Source: CALSMU01 sp965230225
Lineage (GTDB): Bacteria; Bacteroidota; Bacteroidia; Flavobacteriales_D; Parvicellaceae
Length of the DNA stretch: 64,000 nt
Reading direction: 5' to 3'
Assembly (NCBI GenBank): GCA_965230225.1
Contig: CBDDKM010000003.1
Span: forward strand, 624,528 to 688,527
Positions 8,383 to 16,963 of this stretch are shown piece after piece. A model generated the notes under the pieces. The model was not told the DNA's origin, did no database searches, and worked only from the letters and a program-made list of their open reading frames with translations. How positions within the stretch are numbered: the first letter of the stretch is position 1; every line of letters starts with the position of its first letter. The translations under genes and the position numbers were made by a program.

Positions 8383-10461
8383 TTGAAGAAGTCTTATAAA
8401 ACCAAACGAAATGCTAGTTTTGATGCCAATATGCGACTGGCCTTATTCATATTGTTTTGCGGAATTTTCGTTTCCACAAAAGCTCAAACACAGTACGACT
8501 CTGTTCGAATTAAAATAAACTCCATTAAGGAATTGGATAAAAAAATCGATGCCCTTCATGAGGAGCTTCGAGCATTCGAAAATGCCAATCCGGATACCAT
8601 TATTTCCTTCGCCAATTGGGGGTTAGAGTTGAGTAAGAAAGCCAAAGACATTAAGTCGGAATCCAGATTCAAAAGTGTTCGTGGAATGGGGTATATGCGT
8701 TCTTCCATGTACAGCGAAGCATTAAAAGATTTGTTTGATGCTTCCAGAATTAGCGAAACACTTAACGACTCGGTAATGATGAGTTATACTTACAACAACC
8801 TTGGAAATGTATACCGGGCGTCAGGAAAACTGGATGAGGCTACTAACTATTATTCTAAGGCGTTGGATATTAGAAAAGCCATAAACGATTCCGCAGGAAT
8901 CTCTTTTGCTTATAACAATTTGGGTATTGTATACATGATGCAAGCCAGATACGACGAAGGAATGGCATTGTGGGGAGAATCCTTAAAAATGAAGTTGGCG
9001 GTTGGAGATTCTTCGGGTGCAGCAGTAACCATGGGAAACATGGCCATGTACTACCGAGATATTGGAGAAACCGAAAAAGCTCTGGATTTTTTGCGTCAGG
9101 CAGAGGCTATCGAATTGGTTAGGGGAGATCATCATGGTTTATCTATGAACTACTCTAATGTTGGTGAGTTATACCAAAAGCAGGAAGATTTTGAGAAAGC
9201 CATTGCTTTTTATGAACTATCTAAAAAGCATGCAGATTCTGCCAATAATAAAGCTATGGTAGCTGAGGTGTATTCGAAGCTGACGGAGACATACGAAGAA
9301 ATAGGTGATTTTGGAACTGCTCTGGAGTACCATAGAAGGTTTAAAGAAATTGAAGATGATATTCTGGGAGAAAGAACCCAGAAGGACCTATTAGTGTTGG
9401 AGTCTCAATACATTGCCGAGCAACAAGCTGCTAAACTGGATGTGCTTAAGGCAGAGGATAAAGTGAAAGAGGAGGTAATAGCCCGACAAAATGAAGAGAA
9501 AGAAAACGAGCGATTGTATAAAATTGCCTTCGGAGTTGGGTTTGGGTTGATGTTACTATTGTCTCTTGTTATGATTCAGGGGTACAGAAGAAAACAAAAG
9601 GATAATAAAGTCATCTCTGAGCAAAAAGAACAGGTACTACAGCAACACATTGCGCTGGAGGAAAAGAACAAAGAAATTGTAGATTCCATTAACTACGCCA
9701 AGAGGATTCAAACTGCTATATTGCCATCTAACCGAATGATAGAGCAGGAGTTGGATAACTCTTTTATTTACTACTTACCAAAGGACATTGTGGCCGGAGA
9801 TTTTTACTGGATGCAAAAGGTGAATGACCTATTGTTTTTTGCCGTTGCTGATTGTACCGGGCATGGAGTACCCGGAGCTATGGTAAGTGTGGTGTGCTCT
9901 ACAGCACTTAACAGAGCGGTAAACGAATTTGCGCTTACCGATCCGGGACAAATATTGGATAGGGTAACTCAGTTGGTAACAGAAACTTTTTACCTGGACG
10001 ATGAAGAGGTGAATGATGGGATGGATATTGCATTATGTGCCTGGAATAAGACCACCGGAAAGGTGGAATATGCCGGTGCAAATAATTCTCTTTATCTGGT
10101 TTCCTCTAATAAGCGAGAAGAAGAGTTAGTTAAAGAAACAGAACAGGATGGAGTTTACCTGTACGAGTATAAAGCCAACAAACAACCAGTGGGAGCTTAC
10201 GAAAGAAAGGTTCCGTTTACTACACTTACTATCGATACTGCTCAGGGAGATTACATCTATTTGTTTTCCGATGGATACCCAGATCAATTTGGAGGGCCTA
10301 AAGGCAAAAAGTTCAAGTATTCCAATTTTAAGAAGTTATTGCTAATGCAATTTGGTAAAGAATTGAGTGTTCAAAAAGAAAACCTCAGTCAAACCCTACA
10401 AGAGTGGAAAGGAGACATTGAACAAATAGACGATATCTGTGTGATAGGGGTTAAGATGTAG
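8383..10461 (+). CDS. TPR-SpoIIE (PP2C-type) serine phosphatase
   Basis: A membrane-bound signalling protein. It has an N-terminal signal or anchor (LALFILFCGIFVSTKAQ), about six tetratricopeptide repeats to residue ~340 (YNNLGNVYRASGKLDEATNYY and similar), a helical linker, and one transmembrane helix near 376-400. A coiled segment leads to a SpoIIE/PP2C-type phosphatase domain (about 440-692) with metal-binding aspartates in AGDFYW, ADCTGHGVPGAMVS and FSDGYPDQFGG. The TPRs should face the periplasm and the phosphatase the cytoplasm. Such proteins typically dephosphorylate anti-sigma-antagonist-like partners; none is encoded nearby. The start is TTG at 8383. An ATG at 8431 would begin directly at the signal peptide and is an equally good candidate. 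Confidence 0.88.
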   Translation: MKKSYKTKRNASFDANMRLALFILFCGIFVSTKAQTQYDSVRIKINSIKELDKKIDALHEELRAFENANPDTIISFANWGLELSKKAKDIKSESRFKSVRGMGYMRSSMYSEALKDLFDASRISETLNDSVMMSYTYNNLGNVYRASGKLDEATNYYSKALDIRKAINDSAGISFAYNNLGIVYMMQARYDEGMALWGESLKMKLAVGDSSGAAVTMGNMAMYYRDIGETEKALDFLRQAEAIELVRGDHHGLSMNYSNVGELYQKQEDFEKAIAFYELSKKHADSANNKAMVAEVYSKLTETYEEIGDFGTALEYHRRFKEIEDDILGERTQKDLLVLESQYIAEQQAAKLDVLKAEDKVKEEVIARQNEEKENERLYKIAFGVGFGLMLLLSLVMIQGYRRKQKDNKVISEQKEQVLQQHIALEEKNKEIVDSINYAKRIQTAILPSNRMIEQELDNSFIYYLPKDIVAGDFYWMQKVNDLLFFAVADCTGHGVPGAMVSVVCSTALNRAVNEFALTDPGQILDRVTQLVTETFYLDDEEVNDGMDIALCAWNKTTGKVEYAGANNSLYLVSSNKREEELVKETEQDGVYLYEYKANKQPVGAYERKVPFTTLTIDTAQGDYIYLFSDGYPDQFGGPKGKKFKYSNFKKLLLMQFGKELSVQKENLSQTLQEWKGDIEQIDDICVIGVKM

Positions 10462-10463
10462 CT

Positions 10464-11528
10464 TTAATCCCCATGTTTCCCCGAGAGATAATTCAATTGA
10501 ATATAAGAGCTCTCATCCATGGTGGAGTTGAGAGTTAGTTTATATTTCTTTAACCCTATTTTTATAATGATGGCTGCAGAATTAGGGCTAACACTTCCTT
10601 CGTTGTGTGCCACCATAATCAATTCGTTTTCTCCTTTACTCAGTTTGGCTTTTACTTTCTTTTTAGAGTGGTCAAGGTGATGCTCTTCTAATATTAGTTG
10701 GTTGTTTAACATCAGAGAAATGGTGTCGTGATCCACAATTCCATGATCCCAGGCAATGACTTTAATTCGCTTTCGGTTGAGGTTGATTTCTTTGCTCAGT
10801 TTTTTGTCTCTGTTTACCAATTCATCCGGTAAGGTTTTAACCGGAGGTTCGGGCTTTTCTTTCCGTTTTCTTTGGAGGTCGTAATCCACAATTAAATTGA
10901 GGCCCAAATAGTTTCCCTTGTGAGTAGCTTTAGCAGCACTGTTTGGGCTCGAAAGTTCTGTTTGTATATAAGGAGCATCAATAAAAAAGTGGGTAAACTG
11001 TACTGCTAACGAGTAGCTCATTCTACCATCTCTGGCAAAAGTTCCTATGTGTGGAGAAACAAAATAAGGCCTGGAATAAAACGAAGTGGACCTCATTTGA
11101 AACTCATCTTGTGTTTTGGCTAATACATCATCTCCATGATAGGCGATACCCCCTCCGCATCCAACGGAGATGTACTCAAAATACCCATCAGTGTAAATGT
11201 ACTTGGAGAAAATAACTTCCGATTTAAGTCCGATGTAACTCACCACAGATGAGTAATTGCCCTGATGGTAACCATAATTGTACAAATGAATTCCTCCACC
11301 TGCAGCCAGAGCAAAACTGTTTTTCCATCTCAACTTTAAGTAAGGTTCTAGCGTTAGCATAGATCCCATAGTAGTGGTCCAGCGCTCTTCTCCTGAGTTG
11401 TCCAAATCCACAAAGTGAGTACCTACTGATAGCCTTCCGGATAGAGCAAGGTTTAGGTTGGATTGTCCAAATCCTATGGAGCTAATGAACAAGATGGATA
11501 AAAAGGCGAGGCTTTTAAAGGTGGTCAT
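10464..11528 (-). CDS. Secreted or outer-membrane protein with barrel-like N-terminus, unknown function
   Basis: I do not recognise a named family. A signal peptide (SILFISSIGFGQ) is followed by ~200 residues of alternating aromatic/polar beta strands, like an outer-membrane barrel or surface beta-sheet protein. A basic linker (about 215-250) leads to a ~100-residue C-terminal domain with the pattern DTISLMLNNQ...KLSKGENELIMVAHNEGSVSPNSAA, which occurs in other Bacteroidota exported proteins. It is convergent with the SpoIIE phosphatase gene, with only two bases between stops, so the transcripts overlap. It probably sits at the cell envelope; no catalytic residues are evident. Confidence 0.7.
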   Translation of the reverse strand: MTTFKSLAFLSILFISSIGFGQSNLNLALSGRLSVGTHFVDLDNSGEERWTTTMGSMLTLEPYLKLRWKNSFALAAGGGIHLYNYGYHQGNYSSVVSYIGLKSEVIFSKYIYTDGYFEYISVGCGGGIAYHGDDVLAKTQDEFQMRSTSFYSRPYFVSPHIGTFARDGRMSYSLAVQFTHFFIDAPYIQTELSSPNSAAKATHKGNYLGLNLIVDYDLQRKRKEKPEPPVKTLPDELVNRDKKLSKEINLNRKRIKVIAWDHGIVDHDTISLMLNNQLILEEHHLDHSKKKVKAKLSKGENELIMVAHNEGSVSPNSAAIIIKIGLKKYKLTLNSTMDESSYIQLNYLSGKHGD

Positions 11529-11609
11529 GGGTACAATTTAGGAAAATTGTAGCAATAATTATACCTGAATTAAATTCGGTTTCGAAGTGGAATGTATTAA
11601 ATTTAGAGG

Positions 11610-13733
11610 ATGTTTCTTAACCACATAAAAGGAAGCTTATTGTTTGTTTTTGTTTTGATGCAGTTAGTTTTTACTGCTCAATCCGACACCATGAGTTGTA
11701 AAATGCTCTATCGTCGAATCTATCAAATGAAGTACGATGTGGTGATGCAGGAGATAGAAAAAGGAGCATCTTGCGATTGTTTTCATCATACTACCCACAC
11801 CGGTAAAGGTCCTGCTCCTAAATTCTGGAGACCGGGTTGGTTGTTCGAGGCTATTATTCATGGTTTAACACCTGAAAGGACCACTTCAGAAAGCCATTCT
11901 TTAATTTCAGAGACCCTTTACATGCCGGTAACTCCCGGTAGGGATTCTTTGTTAACCTTTTTGGTCAATCGATCCGAAAATTACAATCACCTCATGAACG
12001 ATTGGCCCCTCAAACGATACATGAGTCACTCCATGAAAAAGTACAACGAGGAGCTGTTTGATTTAATGTATCGTAAGGCAGATGACAGGCATAAAGATGC
12101 TGCAGTTGAAACAGCCATTAGGTACAAGTGTAATCCGTTTTTATCGAGGTACATTGGCGATAAACAATGGGGAGATGATGGCGTGATGTTTTTATTGGAC
12201 CTGGTATGCGCCGATACAGTGGAGTTGGTAGACGAAATTTGGAAAAGAAAACTCCTGTCGCCTAATGCCAAAACAAAAATTAGAGAGAATACTTTACTCA
12301 ACTTAGTTATTCACGATAAAAGCCATGGTAAGTGCCAGTTAACCATAGAGCAAAAAGAGGCTTTGATTAATTCATTGGTGGAAAATAGATACAACTTTAA
12401 TTGGGAAAACTATAAGGGGTATACTCCTTTGGAGGAATCGATAAAAGAAGGCGATTATGAGTTTATGGAAATGCTTGTGGCTCACTCTAATTTAAAGCGT
12501 TTGAACGATGATCGTCAAACCTACTTGCACCTGGCTGTAAAATACAATAAAGAAGAAATTGTGGCTGAGATATTAGCTGCAGGAGTAGATAAAAATCGAA
12601 AAGATAAAAAGGGGAAAACCGCTTTGGATTATGCCAAAGAATATCAGGTAGAGATTCTAAAAATGCTTGGAGCACCGGTAGACAAAAAGCTAGATAATTC
12701 GCAGTTTTTACAGCGAATGAACTTGAAGGATACACTTACCGAGGAAGAGAAAAATAAAGTGTTTGAAATAGTAGAAAGCGGGGAGTATTACTATTCTTTT
12801 ATCAACCATAAGGGGTATCAAATACCAGCTTTGGCAGAGCAATCCATAAGAGCTAGAAATTTGTTTATGACCTATCAGGTAATGAGGGGTAGGAAGATTG
12901 TGCTCAGCGAAAAGGCTCAGAAAGACATCCTGGATTGGTACGATGAGTGTTTGAAGAAAGTAGATGATGAGACTTTGCGTGTTCTTAATCAATTAAATAA
13001 TAGTTGCGTTGAACGAAACATAAGCGCCCTTTACGAAAAAATGGATCAATATTACTATGGTTTCAGCGATCGTAAAAAACATCATCCAAGAATGCTTGAA
13101 TTGATTAAAAACTTAAATTATACAGGGCGACTTCCTGTGCAATTAGGAGAGAAGGATTATACCTTTTACTTTACCGGAATACATTACGATACCATTGTGC
13201 CGTATTATCATGTTCCCCTCTATAAAGTAAAGCAAGAAGGTAAATGGGGGGTAATAGATCCTTGGCTAGAGGAGATAATACCATGTAGGTATGATCAGTT
13301 AAGAATGGATACTTCTACAGATTATAATACAGGAGCGTACAGTTTATTTATAGGTCAGCATGGAGAAGACGCCTCCATAATGCATGTTAGGTTTAAGGAT
13401 GGGTATCAACTACAGGATCATTACCAATTGCCCAACAGGTCTATTGAAAAGGTTGTATTAAAGAATTACAAGCTATTGCTCTGGACAGAACGCCGTGGTA
13501 AAAAAGGAATGTCGGTGCTTCACAACAGTAAAATAGTACATATTTATCCGCCGGAGTATGATCAGGTAAGGTTGTTGCCTCAGTCTGTATTGGCTGTTCA
13601 GAAAGATGAATTATGGAGCTTGCAGTACTCCAAGGAATACGATCAGCTAAAATTTAAATGGAGGGAGTACAAAGTAGATGGAAAAACCATTTACGTTCGT
13701 AAAAAGAAAAACTGGAAAGAGTATAGAAAATAA
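11610..13733 (+). CDS. Exported ankyrin-repeat and WG-repeat protein
   Basis: A 707-residue protein with a signal peptide (LLFVFVLMQLVFTAQ). The middle part (about 265-355) carries ankyrin repeats such as DRQTYLHLAVKYNKEEIVAEILAAGVDKN and GKTALDYAKEY. The C-terminal third contains WG-type repeats (EGKWGVIDPWLEEIIPCRYDQ). Both are protein-binding scaffolds, so a role in periplasmic protein-protein contacts is likely; no enzymatic motif is seen. An intrinsic terminator follows immediately, so it is monocistronic. Another exported ankyrin protein is encoded at 32769-34148, but its architecture differs. Confidence 0.8.
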   Translation: MFLNHIKGSLLFVFVLMQLVFTAQSDTMSCKMLYRRIYQMKYDVVMQEIEKGASCDCFHHTTHTGKGPAPKFWRPGWLFEAIIHGLTPERTTSESHSLISETLYMPVTPGRDSLLTFLVNRSENYNHLMNDWPLKRYMSHSMKKYNEELFDLMYRKADDRHKDAAVETAIRYKCNPFLSRYIGDKQWGDDGVMFLLDLVCADTVELVDEIWKRKLLSPNAKTKIRENTLLNLVIHDKSHGKCQLTIEQKEALINSLVENRYNFNWENYKGYTPLEESIKEGDYEFMEMLVAHSNLKRLNDDRQTYLHLAVKYNKEEIVAEILAAGVDKNRKDKKGKTALDYAKEYQVEILKMLGAPVDKKLDNSQFLQRMNLKDTLTEEEKNKVFEIVESGEYYYSFINHKGYQIPALAEQSIRARNLFMTYQVMRGRKIVLSEKAQKDILDWYDECLKKVDDETLRVLNQLNNSCVERNISALYEKMDQYYYGFSDRKKHHPRMLELIKNLNYTGRLPVQLGEKDYTFYFTGIHYDTIVPYYHVPLYKVKQEGKWGVIDPWLEEIIPCRYDQLRMDTSTDYNTGAYSLFIGQHGEDASIMHVRFKDGYQLQDHYQLPNRSIEKVVLKNYKLLLWTERRGKKGMSVLHNSKIVHIYPPEYDQVRLLPQSVLAVQKDELWSLQYSKEYDQLKFKWREYKVDGKTIYVRKKKNWKEYRK

Positions 13734-13769
13734 AAAAAGGTAACCTTCATTTCAAAAAGCTACCTTTTT
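13734..13769 (+). terminator. Intrinsic terminator after the ankyrin/WG gene
   Basis: A 9-bp stem AAAAAGGTA / TACCTTTTT starts right behind the stop codon. The flanks are A-rich and T-rich, so it could work in both directions. Confidence 0.7.
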
Positions 13770-13993
13770 ATTGTGTTCATCAAAAAACTGAACAAAACTA
13801 GTCTATTTATTTCGACAACAAAAATCAATGTGTTAACTAATTACCTATACGCTAACCCAATTTGTAAAGTTGTTTCTTTGGGATTAGTGGAATGGTTATT
13901 GGGGTAAATATTCTTATTCATTGGGTAGACCCGAAGTATTTCCATTTAGCTTAGGGTTTATTGATTAACTTTACCGAACATAAAACAATAAAA

Positions 13994-14644
13994 ATGAAAA
14001 AATTAATTGCTTTGGCTGTTGTGGCAGCCATGACTATTACCACCGCTTTTGCTCAGGACCTTATCGTAGAATCAAAACAGACGTTTAAATCTGATGATGA
14101 AAATGCTCAGCAAATGATGGCTATGATGGGAGAGATGACCACTACCATGTATGTTAAAGGGAATATGAGTAAGGTTGTTCAAAAAGGAGGAATGACTGGA
14201 ACCAATACCATTATTTACGATACAGAAGCTAAGAAGGGAATCATGTTTATGGATAACCCAATGATTGGGAAGAAATACATGACACTGGATGAGGAAAAAT
14301 ACGAAGATGTAAACGAAGAAGGTGATGATACTAAAGTGACCAAAACAAAAGATACGAAAACCATTTTAGGGTACAAATGCTACAAGTACGAAATTAAATC
14401 AGAAGGAGGAAATGCAGTTGTATATGCTACAGATGAATTAAAAGCTCCAAACAATGCTTATGGCGGAGAAGTAACTGGACTACCATTGTATACAGAGGTA
14501 GAAAGCACTAATATGGGAATGACCATGACCATCATTAACGAGGTAACCAAAGTGAAGAAAGAGTCTATCTCTGAAAAAGAGTTTGATATGTCTATTCCTA
14601 CTGAGTACGAAGGAAACGAAATGGACGATTTGATGGGAAAATAA
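13994..14644 (+). CDS. DUF4412-like secreted protein
   Basis: An exported protein of 216 residues. The ATG at 13994 begins a clean signal peptide (MKKLIALAVVAAMTITTAFAQ). An upstream in-frame ATG at 13961 adds 11 polar residues and is less likely. The mature part is beta-rich, methionine-rich early on (QQMMAMMGEM) and has the features of DUF4412 proteins: a tracked metabolite-like core (YVKGNMSKVV), ILGYKCYKYEIK, and a C-terminal EFDMSIPTEYE. Function of this family is unknown; it is periplasmic or outer-membrane associated. It has its own terminator. Confidence 0.75.
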   Translation: MKKLIALAVVAAMTITTAFAQDLIVESKQTFKSDDENAQQMMAMMGEMTTTMYVKGNMSKVVQKGGMTGTNTIIYDTEAKKGIMFMDNPMIGKKYMTLDEEKYEDVNEEGDDTKVTKTKDTKTILGYKCYKYEIKSEGGNAVVYATDELKAPNNAYGGEVTGLPLYTEVESTNMGMTMTIINEVTKVKKESISEKEFDMSIPTEYEGNEMDDLMGK

Positions 14645-14668
14645 TCCTTTAGATAAATACATTTGATG

Positions 14669-14701
14669 AAAGCCTTTTGCAATTTGCAAAGGGCTTTTTT
14701 T
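14669..14701 (+). terminator. Intrinsic terminator after the DUF4412-like gene
   Basis: A stem AAAGCC-TTTTGCA / TGCAAA-GGGCTTT is followed by a T run. It lies 25 bp after the stop codon. Confidence 0.85.
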
Positions 14702-14773
14702 ATGAGTTAATTATGGAACGGTGTAACAAAATCAAGATTAATCTGTTTTACGATTAAATAAACCTAAATACCC

Positions 14774-15529
14774 ATGAAAAAACATTTAATTACCCTTGCT
14801 ACACTGCTGTTGGGAACAGTAGTGGCTAGCGCACAAGACGGAGAAACCACCGTACCTAAAACCGAAATTGTAATTGGAGTTTCAAACCTTCAAAGAGGAT
14901 TAACCTTTGAAGAGCTATACCAATACGATTATGGAGTTAATTATCCAGAGTATTTAATAGCCAACCAAACCACATTTATGTCTGTTGGTTTAAAGCAGCA
15001 ACTTGGAAAAGGTAAATTGAGGTTTTTACCTGAATTTACGTTGAAAAACGCTACTTATGTAGATCCACCCGAGGCACCAAATGGTTCCGAGTCTAGATCT
15101 GATATGAGTTCTTATGTAGTAGGAGGAAGATTAGGATATGAATTTCTTAATTCCTACAAAGTACTGGAGGTAAGCTATGGAGCTGATGTGTTTTATCATT
15201 ATCAAGGTTACGAGAGTGGTAACTATAACGAAGGATACGATTATCAGTATAATCCAATTACAGGGCAATACGAACAGGTTTTGGTTACTCAGGAATCAAA
15301 AAATACTTATATGCTAAATAACTTTGGTTTATCTCTTAATGCAGGAATTGGCTTAAGGTTATCCGAAAAAGTTAAAGCAGGAATTGAGACCAGGCTAACT
15401 ATGTCTAAAACTACTTATGAGCATAAAAACTGGCCTGATGTAAATGGACAGGGATACATTGAAAACGGAACGTTTACTTCCTTAAAAAGCTATCCTTTAG
15501 GAATGATTTACCTTTCCTTCGGATTGTAA
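14774..15529 (+). CDS. Outer-membrane beta-barrel protein, unknown role
   Basis: A 251-residue exported protein with signal peptide MKKHLITLATLLLGTVVASAQ. The rest is a series of amphipathic beta strands with frequent aromatic residues (YVVGGRLGYEFLNSYKVLEVSYGADVFYHY; GLSLNAGIGLRLSEKVKAGIETRLTM) and ends GMIYLSFGL, a typical C-terminal barrel strand. It probably forms an 8-10 strand outer-membrane barrel. A terminator hairpin lies 25 bp after the stop and overlaps the next gene's start. Confidence 0.75.
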   Translation: MKKHLITLATLLLGTVVASAQDGETTVPKTEIVIGVSNLQRGLTFEELYQYDYGVNYPEYLIANQTTFMSVGLKQQLGKGKLRFLPEFTLKNATYVDPPEAPNGSESRSDMSSYVVGGRLGYEFLNSYKVLEVSYGADVFYHYQGYESGNYNEGYDYQYNPITGQYEQVLVTQESKNTYMLNNFGLSLNAGIGLRLSEKVKAGIETRLTMSKTTYEHKNWPDVNGQGYIENGTFTSLKSYPLGMIYLSFGL

Positions 15530-15553
15530 AATCATACAAAATACTGTAACTTA

Positions 15554-15582
15554 GGGAAGTGCAAAAAGTACTTCCCTTTTTT
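15554..15582 (+). terminator. Intrinsic terminator overlapping the next gene's start region
   Basis: GGGAAGT (15554-15560) pairs with ACTTCCC (15570-15576), loop of 9, followed by six Ts (15577-15582). It would terminate the barrel gene ending at 15529. The GTG at 15559, the best start for the next signal peptide, lies inside its left arm. Confidence 0.8.
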
Positions 15583-16050
15583 ATGTCCATATTTTTAGTT
15601 GTATCGGCTTTTGCTCAGTCATACACTTCGGATTCGTCTTTTGCCATACCACGAAGACCTCCACCAGGTATAGGCCCAACCTTTGGCTATAGAGGTGCCA
15701 GTAATCATTTGGTGGAGTTGGGAGTAACCTATGCCGAGGCAGGTCATGGAGTAGTGGGCTACGATTTGGCTTATGTATCTAACCTAAAAAAAGGAGCTGA
15801 TCATTTATCAGGTTATTCGTTTAGCTTTTTTAGCGGTTTTGCATTTATAGAAACCGGAATTAACGGAACACTTTACACCAACTACGAAAAGTATAGATTA
15901 TACATTCGTCCTAATATGGGAATAGGCATTGCAGGTATTTCCACCTTGAGCTATGGCTATAACTTTAGTATGGGTAAAAATGTGTTTAAAGAGCAAATTA
16001 GTCCACATGAGTTGAGGTTCATTATCCGACTTCCGTTCGGAATTATTTAA
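15559..16050 (+). CDS. Small exported beta-rich protein, unknown function
   Basis: A protein of 163 residues if it starts at the GTG, giving a standard signal peptide (MQKVLPFFMSIFLVVSAFAQ). Starting at the ATG at 15583 instead leaves a short, uncharged signal sequence. The mature part has a proline-rich stretch (IPRRPPPGIGP) followed by alternating beta strands (GFAFIETGINGTLYTNYEKYRLYIRPNMGIGIAG) and ends RFIIRLPFGII, like a small outer-membrane barrel. I do not recognise a family. The terminator hairpin covering the GTG would sequester the start in read-through transcripts. Confidence 0.6.
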   Translation: MQKVLPFFMSIFLVVSAFAQSYTSDSSFAIPRRPPPGIGPTFGYRGASNHLVELGVTYAEAGHGVVGYDLAYVSNLKKGADHLSGYSFSFFSGFAFIETGINGTLYTNYEKYRLYIRPNMGIGIAGISTLSYGYNFSMGKNVFKEQISPHELRFIIRLPFGII

Positions 16051-16102
16051 GTTTTTTTGAACCACATTTAGGTTTTGGTGTATCAACAACAAAACATCAA
16101 CC

Positions 16103-16663
16103 ATGAAACCGATACGCCAATCCTTATTGCTATTCTCTTTAATGTTGTTAACTACTGCCGCCTGCGCTCAGGCCAGTTGGGGTTATACCATCTATTTTAA
16201 AATTGCCGACGGCAAAGGAGGAGAGTTAACACCAGAAGAGTTTACTGCCAAAGGATATGAGATGTACGATAGAGGAAGAGCTAGCTCGGAGTTAACCTAC
16301 TCCAAAAAAACAGGCTACTACCGCTACCGAATGAGCAACACCATTTACACTCTGGATTATCTGGTTTTGCTAAATAAGAAAGACACCATGGTGTTGGAGC
16401 ACAATACTCAGGACTGGAAGGTTAATAAACCTCTTAAAGTAAGTGGTGGAGACATCACCTTTCACATGGTTCCCAATAAGAAAAAGTCCAACCATTTCAT
16501 GAGAGAAAGATTCCCCGACAATAGCTATCAAGACTGTTACCTTGGAAAAGTAAGACACCTGGACGACCTGGAACAAAACATCAACCCTCTAGAAGGTTTC
16601 AAAAGAGTACCCTTCCACCCCGAAGCAGTAGCCAAAAAAGGAAAACGTCCAAGATGGTTATAG
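16103..16663 (+). CDS. Exported protein of unknown function
   Basis: A 186-residue protein with signal peptide (SLLLFSLMLLTTAACAQA). The sequence around TAAC could also be read as a weak lipobox. The mature protein has no recognisable domain; it has charged beta segments (YTIYFKIADGKGGELTPEEF) and a basic C-terminus (AKKGKRPRWL). It lies 52 bp after the preceding gene and may be co-transcribed with it. Confidence 0.6.
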   Translation: MKPIRQSLLLFSLMLLTTAACAQASWGYTIYFKIADGKGGELTPEEFTAKGYEMYDRGRASSELTYSKKTGYYRYRMSNTIYTLDYLVLLNKKDTMVLEHNTQDWKVNKPLKVSGGDITFHMVPNKKKSNHFMRERFPDNSYQDCYLGKVRHLDDLEQNINPLEGFKRVPFHPEAVAKKGKRPRWL

Positions 16664-16763
16664 TTATACATCAACCACATCAGTAGCATCTGTTACATCA
16701 CATCATCTCGGTTCCCAACCACACATTTAACCCCAACCCCTCACCAGAATCCGTCACCCACTC

Positions 16764-16785
16764 ATTCCGACCGAAGCGTCGGAAT
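16764..16785. repeat. 8-bp perfect inverted repeat in a C-rich intergenic region
   Basis: ATTCCGAC and GTCGGAAT are separated by six bases (CGAAGC). No T run follows on either side, so it is not a good intrinsic terminator. It may be a copy of a dispersed palindromic element. The rest of 16664-16830 is C-rich and holds no gene. Confidence 0.4.
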
Positions 16786-16832
16786 CCAGAGAAACTTACA
16801 TCACACCCTTAAAACTAAGTATTTCTAACAGG

Positions 16833-16867
16833 GGGTAGAATTACCCTTTTTTAGGGTGGATATACCC
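16833..16867 (+). promoter_or_regulatory. Tandem-dyad element upstream of the NACHT gene
   Basis: Two dyads lie on the same face of the helix. GGGTA-gaat-TACCC (16833-16846) has its centre 21 bp from that of GGGT-ggatat-ACCC (16854-16867), with a T tract between. The element ends 96 bp before the NACHT start codon. A close copy in inverted orientation sits at 37015-37049. It looks like a binding site for a dimeric or tetrameric regulator; the regulator is unknown. Confidence 0.5.
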
Positions 16868-16963
16868 AATTTTAAGATGTTTTACATAGGGGGTGGAAAT
16901 TTAATATACAGAAGTGCTTACATTACTTATAAAATTGTTCATTTTATTATTATTTAAGTTAAT

